64,000 bases of DNA, from positions 14,513 to 78,512 of the forward strand of contig DFJS01000027.1 of the NCBI GenBank assembly GCA_002373165.1. Direction: 5' to 3'. Positions 54,460 to 63,200 of the stretch are shown here, one piece after another. Origin of the DNA: Ruminococcus sp. UBA3665 (GTDB lineage Bacteria > Bacillota > Clostridia > Oscillospirales > Ruminococcaceae). The notes under the pieces were generated by a model, which ran no database searches, was not told the DNA's origin, and was given only the letters and a program-made list of their open reading frames with translations. Made by a program: the position numbers and the translations under genes. Every line of letters begins with the position of its first letter. Within the stretch, counting starts at the first letter, position 1.

Positions 54460-55694
54460 GATTTCTGACCTCCTGTTATATTCTGAATATTGCCGGATTT
54501 TATGGCCTGTGTGACATCCCGGCCGTCAATTTCCATTTTTGTAACAGAAAACAGGCCTCTGCCGACAGAAGTCAGGCCGCCGACTGCCAGATAGCCTCTG
54601 TCAAGGTCACAGATAACAGCAGAAAGCAGTTCGATGCATTGTTCCAGACTGCTGACGGTTTTCAGAACATGAATATCCAGCGAACATGTACCGTAATAAT
54701 ATGTTTTTTCGCTGTACAGCGCATGATTTTTTGTTCCGGCAGAAAAGCGGTCTATAGATGTTCTGGTAAGAATTTTGGGAACGCCGTCTGCAAGGCGGCT
54801 TTCTGAGAAATAAATCATTGATTTTTTTTGATTTTTAGGTTCTTCATCCACAAAGCCCCAGATTTCTCTGACCCATTCGGGATTCTGTGCAAATTCTGCA
54901 AATCTCTGCCGGAACGCTCCTGCCCAGCTGGTGCCGGGAATGACCGGAACGCCGTCATTGGTAGAAAGCTGAATATAATCTGCCGAAGAAATATCTTCTG
55001 CATTTTTAACTGTATAATTCCGGATAGAAAGTGCTCCCTGCTGTTTCAGTTCCAGATGTATTGTTTTAAAATTGCTTTCAAAGACTTCCAGCACTTCCGG
55101 CTGGTACTCCTCTTCTGCATCAAAATTATAAGGCTGAAATGCCAGCCATTTTTTTCTGTCATCCGGAAGCAGGAATTCTGCTTTTTTCAGATCTGTTATG
55201 CAAATCTGTCCGTATCCTCTGGAAGTTTTTGACCCGATGCGCAGAAAACCAGCCTGCATGGCAAAAAGTGCCTTTTTAAAACGCTTTTCCTGTGTTTCAT
55301 CAGCCTGATGCAGTTCAAACAGCGTGATAAACTCTGCATTGGTTTCGACTGCTTCCTGATCGAATTTTGCGCCGTCTTTGCCGACTTTCTCTTCCAGAGC
55401 GACACTGTCTCTCACGGCAGTATAATTTTCCGAAACAGAAACAGCATCATAAAACCGGATTTTGCTTTCGCAGGAATCTTTTTTGTCGATATAGCCGAAA
55501 AATTTATCTTTATCATCGCATTCCACGCCGAGATAATGCCGGATGACTCCTGCAAAAGCGGCTGCCGGAATCACGGGCTGTCCGCGGCTGTCAAGAATGA
55601 CATCGCTGTCCGTATGGCTGTTTTCGCCCGAACCGACCGCAAGAGGAGAAGCAAGCCGGAATTTCATTTTATAATACTGAATTTTTTCTTTCAT
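54456..55694 (-). CDS. Double Cas7-like RAMP protein
   Basis: 412 residues made of two Cas7/Csm3-like RAMP domains in tandem. Domain 1: VGSGENSHTDSDVILD with Asp31 at the position of the Csm3 cleavage aspartate, VIPAAAFAG, SVALEEKVGK, SKTSRGYGQ. Domain 2 repeats the plan: SSADYIQLSTNDGVPVIPG, TRTSIDRFSAGT, TSVGRGLF. Fused Cas7 subunits are typical of III-D and III-E. Each retained aspartate could cut target RNA at a 6-nt step. Overlaps its neighbours by 4 bp on both sides. Confidence 0.85.
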   Translation of the reverse strand: MKEKIQYYKMKFRLASPLAVGSGENSHTDSDVILDSRGQPVIPAAAFAGVIRHYLGVECDDKDKFFGYIDKKDSCESKIRFYDAVSVSENYTAVRDSVALEEKVGKDGAKFDQEAVETNAEFITLFELHQADETQEKRFKKALFAMQAGFLRIGSKTSRGYGQICITDLKKAEFLLPDDRKKWLAFQPYNFDAEEEYQPEVLEVFESNFKTIHLELKQQGALSIRNYTVKNAEDISSADYIQLSTNDGVPVIPGTSWAGAFRQRFAEFAQNPEWVREIWGFVDEEPKNQKKSMIYFSESRLADGVPKILTRTSIDRFSAGTKNHALYSEKTYYYGTCSLDIHVLKTVSSLEQCIELLSAVICDLDRGYLAVGGLTSVGRGLFSVTKMEIDGRDVTQAIKSGNIQNITGGQKS

Positions 55695-57619
55695 GACTGT
55701 TCTTCCCTTCTGTTGGCATATTTGATCAAAGTCAGGATCAGAGTCAGATATTCACGCCACAGGCCGCCCTGTTCGCGGACTTTGCTGTCTTCTATGATTT
55801 TTTCAAAAAATACTTTGGAAGCATCTGATTTGATCTTTTCTTTCCATTCAATTAATTCATCCAGATTTCCGGCATTCTTTGTCATGAGAAGATAACGGCC
55901 TACCTGCGAAGAATTAATAATTTTTCCGGACTGTCCGGCGACAAATTCAATTGCTTTCTGCCGCATTGCTTCTGTTTTCTGATTAGAAGCAAGCAGATCG
56001 GCAAGAACGCCCTGCACTGTTTCCGGCTGTGAAATTTCTGTTTTTTCCTGAGATGTTTCAGCAAAATCCTTTGCTTTGCAGAACAGCACCTGTCCGAAGC
56101 CCTCGTTCTGTTTTGCACCTGCAAGCATACGTTCTGGCAGAATCATATCTTCTTCTGCGGTGAATACCAGAGTAGAACCGCCTGCAATTGTACGGATATG
56201 AGGTTTCTGGATATTCCATTTGGCATGATATCCTGTGACGACTCTGTAACGGAGTGCAGAACGCTTTATTTTGCTGCCGCCGTCGCATTCCAGATGTGAA
56301 AGGCCGATTGCTTTTTTCAGGCCCTCTACAGTAATATCATAACCTGCCGCGCCGTCCGGAATTAAAATATCTGACAGAAGCAGAGCAATAAAAGTTTCTC
56401 CTTTGGCAATTTTGATTTCTTCCTGTGCAGGGGCAGAAATCTGTCCGCTGACAAAAATACAGTCAGAATACTGTGCTGTTTTGCTTCTTCCGAAACGCAG
56501 GGAAGAAGTTTCTATCAGCTTTTTCAGGACAGAAACATAGCAGGCTTTTCCTGTTATCGTACCGCGGAAATACTGACCGCTGCAAAGGCTTGTCTGCGTA
56601 TAGAGCGTGCCTTCGTCTTCTGTAGAATGATGATATACTGTTTCTGTAAGCGGCTTGATAATATGCGAATCGAAATCGCAGAAGCCGCTTTTCACGGGTT
56701 TAATAATTTTTGTCGGCGGAACGGGATAAGTAATAATATTAAATGCACCTTTTTCGCCTTTGATTTTTCCGAGAATGACAGGTGCAGGGAAATATTCTTT
56801 TCCGGAGCTGTCCGAAAGATACAGGTTAGAAAAGTTAACATGATTTTTCAGGAAAATTTCATCAAATTCGGGAGTCTTTCCGCAGACGGCAAGATATCTG
56901 CCTGCCAGCAATCCCAGAACGGATGTTCCCGGAATATATTCCATTGTTTCATCCGAAGCCGGGCCGGGAATCATGACATTTTCCTTCAGCCGGATGAGAT
57001 AGCTGTACTGAATTGCTTCTTCTGATGCAGAAAATTCCGGCACAGCCGCGGCCTGCTGTTCTTCAGGGACAAAACAGCATTCCACAGCCCCGAAGCCTCT
57101 GTTTCGCTTATAGCCGATATTTCTCAAAGCTTTGCAGATATCTGAAAATTCTTCTGCATAAGCCGGATTGAGTTCAACTTCGGCAACAAATTTGAGTTCT
57201 TCCTGTCCGGCAAACGGGGAATAATGCCTGACAGCTCTTGTAAAACGGAGGGAATTTTTCTTTGCCGTATCGTTTTCAATTGCTGTAGAAGCGCGGGTAT
57301 ATGTGAAAAGAGAAATAATCTGTTCTGCATTCATTTTCTGAGCTTTGGCTTCTTTTTGCAGAAATTCATAATTTTCAATTACAGCATCTGAAATTTTCAG
57401 TGCTCCGGGCGAGCCTTTGCCGCGTTCTCCGAAAATCTGTTCAATCTGTCCGGAGCCGATCAGTTTTGCCGCCTGTTTCAGGCAGCCTTTCAGTCTTCTG
57501 CCGCCGATTACCGGAAAACCATATTTATCATAACTGACATCTGTATCAATGACAGATGAAAATCCGTCTCCGCTGGCAGCGCACAAATCAGATTTCAGTG
57601 TAATTTCCAGTTTACTCAT
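55691..57619 (-). CDS. csx10: Csx10-like RAMP protein with helical C-terminal tail
   Basis: 642 residues. The N-terminus (LKSDLCAASGDGFSSVIDTD then YGFPVIGGRRLKG) is typical of Csx10, a Cas5-like subunit of III-D complexes. A second RAMP-like half has YIPGTSVLGLLAGRY, SLRFGRSKTAQYSD and QNEGFGQV. Beyond about residue 510 a Lys/Glu-rich all-helical segment of ~120 residues follows, which might be a fused small subunit (Cas11-like). Start at the ATG at 57619 behind AAAGGAG, 7 bp after cas10. Confidence 0.8.
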   Translation of the reverse strand: MSKLEITLKSDLCAASGDGFSSVIDTDVSYDKYGFPVIGGRRLKGCLKQAAKLIGSGQIEQIFGERGKGSPGALKISDAVIENYEFLQKEAKAQKMNAEQIISLFTYTRASTAIENDTAKKNSLRFTRAVRHYSPFAGQEELKFVAEVELNPAYAEEFSDICKALRNIGYKRNRGFGAVECCFVPEEQQAAAVPEFSASEEAIQYSYLIRLKENVMIPGPASDETMEYIPGTSVLGLLAGRYLAVCGKTPEFDEIFLKNHVNFSNLYLSDSSGKEYFPAPVILGKIKGEKGAFNIITYPVPPTKIIKPVKSGFCDFDSHIIKPLTETVYHHSTEDEGTLYTQTSLCSGQYFRGTITGKACYVSVLKKLIETSSLRFGRSKTAQYSDCIFVSGQISAPAQEEIKIAKGETFIALLLSDILIPDGAAGYDITVEGLKKAIGLSHLECDGGSKIKRSALRYRVVTGYHAKWNIQKPHIRTIAGGSTLVFTAEEDMILPERMLAGAKQNEGFGQVLFCKAKDFAETSQEKTEISQPETVQGVLADLLASNQKTEAMRQKAIEFVAGQSGKIINSSQVGRYLLMTKNAGNLDELIEWKEKIKSDASKVFFEKIIEDSKVREQGGLWREYLTLILTLIKYANRREEQS

Positions 57620-57626
57620 CTGTCTT

Positions 57627-59078
57627 TTACTCCTTTCCTGCAAACCACAGATCGAACACAACGGAAATATCAAAAAGATATTTTTTCAGCTGCTCCGCAT
57701 TCTGATAAATTTCCTCGAAATCGCCGGTTTTATCGCGGGACTTGATTCTTCTGATTTCTTCCTGATAATACGAATCGCCTTTGACAATTGCTTCGCCAAG
57801 GTCTTTGATATCCGCGCGTTTCAGACTGCTTGTTTTATTGCCGTAACGGATGAAATCTTTCCATTCTTTCTGATATTCATAAGGCCGGGCAGTATATTCT
57901 TTTTCCTGTGCATTCCGGATTGCATCCAGAGAATTGGTAATTCCGGCATGACAGAAATGAAAATCGATATAATTTTTATTTTCATTCCCTGCCAGGTGAG
58001 AGAAATTCTTGCCGCTTTCGCAGCATTCTTCTGCAATTCTGTAGACATCGGCAAAAGGGGCATGACTATGGAACAATGCCACACCGGCACAGGCAGAATT
58101 ATCGCTTCCGGAAGTGAGTGTTTCAAAATAAGTTTCCAGAATTTCCGGAACTGCATGGGCATTGCAGACGATTGTAATTTCATCGCCGCCGCTGATAATC
58201 GGCCGGAACAGATATTTAATCTGTTCTTTCGGGTCATTCTGATTTTCCTGATATAATGCATATAATCTTTCCGTAATGGCATCAATCGGATTTTCGACGA
58301 AATCCCGGTTTGTCTGCTGTGAAAACTCTCTCAGCGCATTGATGCCGTCTGTATACTCTGTTTTGCCTTCTGTAATTGCCTTGACCTTGCTGCCCATATT
58401 ATTTCCGTCGATATAGATAATAGCAAGAATGCTGTCATTGCCCTTATCCGTCATATCATCGAACATTTCTTTAAACATTTCGGATTTTGTGACAGCTTTT
58501 TCTTTGAACAGAATATGATACGCCTTCATTTTCTTTTCGCTTTCTGTCGTATATTGTCTGTCTTTTTCTTTTTTGACAATGGGCTGATATGTTACACGGT
58601 CGACCTGTGTAATCGGCAGGACGTTGCACGGCGTATGATAGGCACCAAGATTTTTTTGCAGTGCATTACTCAGATATAAATTTCTTCTGTCTTTTACAAA
58701 ATCCCCTGTAACGGTCGCAGAGGATGCAATAATGCTGACCCCGAAGGTACGATCCAGAATATTTCTTGACAATGCCCGATTGATTTTCTTATAAATTTCC
58801 TGATTTTTATAAATAACACAAAGATTTCCGCCGCCTTCATAGACAATTTCTGCATCCAGACCGGAAGCATTGAAAACTTCCAGATATTTTTCCGGCGCAG
58901 CTGTTTTCCATTCAGCATTGATGCGGAAGCCGTTCTCCTTATCTTTAAAGAAGCCCATGAATAAATCTGCAAGCAGACAGGAAGCTCCTGCAATTTCTCT
59001 CACCCGGTTAGTACGGTAGATATATTCCTGCTTGCTGCGGCAGTCATACAGGGCAAGAACATTCTGATATTCCGGCAT
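57627..59078 (-). CDS. cas10: Cas10, HD-less, with GGDE palm motif
   Basis: 483 residues, large subunit of the type III complex. A degenerate first palm with EGGGNLCVIY (81-90), then the second palm with IIYIDGNNMGS (Asp224) and ISGGDEITIVC, where GGDE (297-300) replaces the usual GGDD. The N-terminal HD nuclease is absent and the protein is short, so ssDNA cleavage is not expected. Acidic residues needed for two-metal nucleotide cyclisation are kept, and CARF proteins are encoded nearby, so cyclic oligoadenylate synthesis is likely. ATG behind AAAGGA with its own promoter. Confidence 0.9.
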   Translation of the reverse strand: MPEYQNVLALYDCRSKQEYIYRTNRVREIAGASCLLADLFMGFFKDKENGFRINAEWKTAAPEKYLEVFNASGLDAEIVYEGGGNLCVIYKNQEIYKKINRALSRNILDRTFGVSIIASSATVTGDFVKDRRNLYLSNALQKNLGAYHTPCNVLPITQVDRVTYQPIVKKEKDRQYTTESEKKMKAYHILFKEKAVTKSEMFKEMFDDMTDKGNDSILAIIYIDGNNMGSKVKAITEGKTEYTDGINALREFSQQTNRDFVENPIDAITERLYALYQENQNDPKEQIKYLFRPIISGGDEITIVCNAHAVPEILETYFETLTSGSDNSACAGVALFHSHAPFADVYRIAEECCESGKNFSHLAGNENKNYIDFHFCHAGITNSLDAIRNAQEKEYTARPYEYQKEWKDFIRYGNKTSSLKRADIKDLGEAIVKGDSYYQEEIRRIKSRDKTGDFEEIYQNAEQLKKYLFDISVVFDLWFAGKE

Positions 59079-59113
59079 AATTCACCGTTCCTTTCTGTTT
59101 TGAATATAATCTT

Positions 59114-59142
59114 ATTTTACAATATTTTTCACAAAATGTCAA
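59114..59142 (-). promoter_or_regulatory. Promoter of the cas10 operon
   Basis: Minus strand TTGACA (59137-59142), 17-bp spacer, TAAAAT (59114-59119), between the upstream terminator and cas10. It makes the five-gene effector operon independent of the ATPase genes. Confidence 0.8.
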
Positions 59143-59156
59143 TCTGTTTTATTTAT

Positions 59157-59194
59157 TAAAAATCCCGGCTTCATAAGAAAACCGGGACTTTTTT
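59157..59194. terminator. Terminator between the Rx4H gene and cas10
   Basis: TCCCGG / CCGGGA stem (59163-59168, 59182-59187) extended by flanking A and T runs. Directly follows the stop of the 355-residue gene. Confidence 0.8.
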
Positions 59195-59196
59195 AT

Positions 59197-60264
59197 TCAG
59201 CAGTGCTTGTGAAGAATCTGTTCAGAGATATCATATCCCAAAGGTCTGAGATGTGCCAGATCATTCCGGGCATTCCGGAACAGATTCAGTTCTTTATAGT
59301 CTGCTTCGCCAAGGAAAAAATTCTTTTTGCCGACCAGCTGAATCAGCACACCGAGTTCGGCATCTTCCGGGGATTCTATCTTATCTCCCAGATTATTGGT
59401 AATTGGCAGGGCGGCTAAAATCTGGTCATAATGCTGACTGACAAAGCGGCTGCGATAGCGTTCAATAATAGGAAAGAGCATTTTAATCTGACTTTCCCAG
59501 ATTTTAATTTCGATTGTTTTGTCATCGGGAATTTCCGTAAAAGGACTGCCGTCGCTGTGGCACTCCGACTGCATAATAGTATGCAGTGTTTCCGCAGGAT
59601 TTTTCAGGAACTGCTTGCCGCAGCTGATGCTTTTGGCGCACAGCTCCACATCATTTCCGCAGATACTGGATACAAGTTCTGCAAGATAGGATTTGTCCGC
59701 CGAATGCACAGACATATCCGAAGAAAGAAGAATACAGAAAGTGAAAATATCATAATCCTGAATCATATTTGTAAAGCGGATTTCTGCAATATTTTTCAGA
59801 TTTTTTTCATTTGCCGGAAGTTCTGTCGTTTCCAGAATGAATAAGGCCGGGGACATATCTTTTTCCAGATAGTTATAATATTCTGAAATAAAGCGAATCC
59901 ATTCATGCAAAGATTCCCGTGAAAGATTTTTAATCCACAGATACCGGTTATGCAGAACGATATCCCGGCTTTTGGCGAGAAATTCTGCATAGGACATGCC
60001 ATACCGGTAGGCATCTCTTTTTTCTTTTTTGCAGTAATGTTCCAGAAGATATTTTCCGGGGGGATCTTCCGGGCAGTCCAGGTACACAAGGCTGTTATCC
60101 GGGTTCCGGCGCAGAATTTCCTCTGTCAGTTCCTGAAATGTATTGCGCCACGGTACAAAACGCGGCATAGACAGGATGACGCTTTTATCTGCCTGCAATG
60201 CATCTGTTACGGAACGGATAAAATAATTAGCCTTTGTAATATGTTCCCACCATATTTTTTCCAT
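59197..60264 (-). CDS. Unrecognised protein ending in a HEPN-like Rx4H motif
   Basis: 355 residues, not a family I can name. The first half begins WWEHITKANYFIRSV and contains strands such as SVILSMPR, NSLVYLDCP and PALFILETTE, reminiscent of a P-loop ATPase core that has lost its Walker A. The C-terminus is helical and ends with FRNARNDLAHLRPL, where Arg333 and His338 form an Rx4H motif as in HEPN ribonucleases and Swt1-like proteins. ATG behind AAGGAGG, 11 bp after the big ATPase gene, with which it clearly forms a unit. Possible ATPase-partner effector. Confidence 0.6.
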   Translation of the reverse strand: MEKIWWEHITKANYFIRSVTDALQADKSVILSMPRFVPWRNTFQELTEEILRRNPDNSLVYLDCPEDPPGKYLLEHYCKKEKRDAYRYGMSYAEFLAKSRDIVLHNRYLWIKNLSRESLHEWIRFISEYYNYLEKDMSPALFILETTELPANEKNLKNIAEIRFTNMIQDYDIFTFCILLSSDMSVHSADKSYLAELVSSICGNDVELCAKSISCGKQFLKNPAETLHTIMQSECHSDGSPFTEIPDDKTIEIKIWESQIKMLFPIIERYRSRFVSQHYDQILAALPITNNLGDKIESPEDAELGVLIQLVGKKNFFLGEADYKELNLFRNARNDLAHLRPLGYDISEQILHKHC

Positions 60265-60275
60265 GATTTTCCTCC

Positions 60276-63200
60276 TTAATGCAGAGCGTATTCCAGAATT
60301 TCGTTATCAATCTGCTGAACATTGCCCATCATCTGACAGAAGTTAAGTCTGGAAAAGCGGTATCTTCCGTCTTTTACCTGCTGGAAGACGTTAAGTTCGC
60401 GCATTTCTTCCATCAGCGCGGTGACTTCCTCGTTTGTCATAGAAGAAATTTTGGTAATGGCATAGCTGTCAGCAATCTCTCTGATTTCCTGTGCGCTGCA
60501 TCCGTCCTGGCTGACTTTGTTATGATAATGATATGCTGCCAGCAGGGCGATCAGGTAATAATAATCATCATCGCCGACTTTCAGTGTAATAATAAATTTT
60601 TCGCGGATTTGTTTGGTCAGTGTAGAATCTGCCAGAGCTTTTTTAATATGTTCTTCTTTGATCAGATAAGGCGGTGCTTCCTGCTCGTCATATCCGGCAT
60701 AATCTTTCTGGAGTGCTTCAATCAGCTTGAAGCAGTACAGCTGGAGCAGGCCGGGGAAATAGTTGGTTGTGTCGAAAATAGTAGAAATCAGGCATTCTGT
60801 GCGGTTATCATCCGGGAAGCGGAATCCCAGGTAAGAGAGCGGCACTTCCAGCAGTTCGCGGGCTTCGGCAGTTTTAAAGGGCATAATTGTCAGGGAGCCG
60901 AGCTTGGGCAGCACATGATTATTGCTGAGGGCAACATTTTTCTTAAAGCGGATAATATTTCTCAGTCCGGCAATGACAAATTTAAATCTTCCTGATTCGA
61001 TGCTCTGCAATTCGTACAGGGCATCCAGCGGCTGGAAATCGACTGCTTCACAGCTTTCGATAAAAGTATCGGCCTCATCCATCAGAAGCAGCAGGTACGG
61101 GATTTTTTTCTGACCGGGTTCCGGATTCCACAGACGTTTTTTAATTTGTCTGGTCAGTTCGCTCCAGTCTTCTGCAAGGAGTTCTGCTGAAAGAATGCCT
61201 TCATCGAACAGAGCCTCGGCTACTTTTTTGACTGCGGCTTTGAAATTCAGGTTTTTGATATCTACCATAACAGCGCGGTCGCCGTTTTCGTCATGATTAA
61301 TATCCTGCCATGCCGTTCTCAGCAGTGTAGATTTTCCCAGCTGTCTGCCGCCGTAGACAATGTTAATTCCGTTTTCAGATTCTATTTTCTGGAGTTCATT
61401 TTTTCTGCCCATAAAGATTTCCTTCGCCATGGCCTTGGAAGATTCGGAAATATAGGGCTGATAGAAGGCAAACGGCATAGTTACGGCCATCAGCATACGG
61501 TTGATAGCTGTTTCGGAATAATGTCTTGCCAGATAGACTACCGTGACGCGGTCGATTACGATAAAAGTTTTTCCGATAGAGTCTGTTTTGGCTTTCCGGG
61601 CGAGTTCCCGTCTGTCGGCCAGGCTGAGGGTGAAATCCAGCAGAATGACGGTATTCTTGGCATTGCCGATTTCTTTGAACATATCAATCAGGCGGCTTGC
61701 GGTCATTTTTCCGAAAATAGAAATAATCCGGAATCCTTTTTCCTCTGCCTCTGAACCGAATGCGGCAATCGGGTGGGTATAATTGGATTTTCTGCCGTTT
61801 TTGGGATGATTCAGAGAAGCAAAGAAATGATCTTTTCCCTGGATTGGCTGCTGCTGTGTGACATCTTTGATATTAAATCCCAGTGCGATAAAGAGTTCTT
61901 TGATTCTGGAAGGCTGTGTACCGCTGCCTTTCGGCCAGTTTTCAATCAGTTTGGCAGCACCTTTGGTATCTTTGTTATGTGCCGAAACGCGCAGCTGGAG
62001 CACATTGCTTGCATAGCCGGCCTTGGCAGAGTTCAGCGAATATTCTTCCAGAAATTCTTCCAGATAGTCTTCTGTCAGGTAACTGATGCCTGTATCCAGA
62101 TCGTTTTCAATCACTCTATTCAGCAGGTCTTCTGCGGCGGCATAATTCTGGACAGCAATACGGGCTTTTATTTTCTGGACGGCCTCTGAAATTTTTTCAT
62201 CCTCTTCCCAGCCGGAATGTTCTGACATAAAAATATCCAGATTATGTTCCAGTTCTATTGCCCGGAACTGAGAGTCTTCTTTAATTTTGGCGCGGATTTC
62301 GTTCAGTATTTTATAGAAGAATCCGTAATTGCAGGTTTGCAGTGCCCAGCGGTACCATCTGTCCATCATCTGAATCAGAGCTTCGCGCATATCTTCCTTG
62401 GTATTGTCAATTTGTCCGTAACTTTGTGCAAGTTCCAGATCTTCGATAAAATTCCGGCGTTTGTTTTCCATATCCTTGCTGGGATACTGAAGGGCCTCGT
62501 CAATATCAACATCCAGAATTTCAGATTTTTTTACAATTTCGGGATGTGTTTTCAGATAAGCAAGAATCAGCCGTGCCGAGCCGTAATCATCCTCACCTCT
62601 CAGGATTGCCTGAAGCCGGTCTTCCAGTTCTGCACCGGGGGTATGGAAATGATTTTCAATACGAGAAAGAACGGAAAGATTAGGAATTTCATAAATTTCA
62701 TCCAATACCGGCATATAGTCGTCATCGAGCAGAACAAAGCCGTTTTTGAGGAAATCCAGATAAAAATAATGTTTTTCACGTTCATCATAAGTACCGTCCA
62801 GGCGTTTTCTGATTTCTTCCAGTGTATTGCAGATTACTGTTTCGCCGGCAGTTTCCAGCAAAGAGAGCGGCATTTCTTTCTTCTGATAATACGCAAGTGC
62901 CTGATCTGTATATTCCAGCAGGGAGCCTTTCCGTCTCTGGTAAGCGATATTTTCGGCTGTTTCGCTGTTTCCGGAGAGAATGCGGACAGATTCGGCATAA
63001 TTGCAAAGCACAGCGGCAACTTTCTGGAGTGCCTTAAACAGATTCATACGCAGACTGCCCATCAGATCGGAAGTCTTTTTCTCTGCAAGAATCAGTTTTC
63101 CGGCATCCTGCCAGTTTTTCTCAATAAGAACCTCAATTTTCTGGGGGTCGATATTTTCTTCCTGAATCATGCAGTCATCTTTGATAAATACACGGTACAG

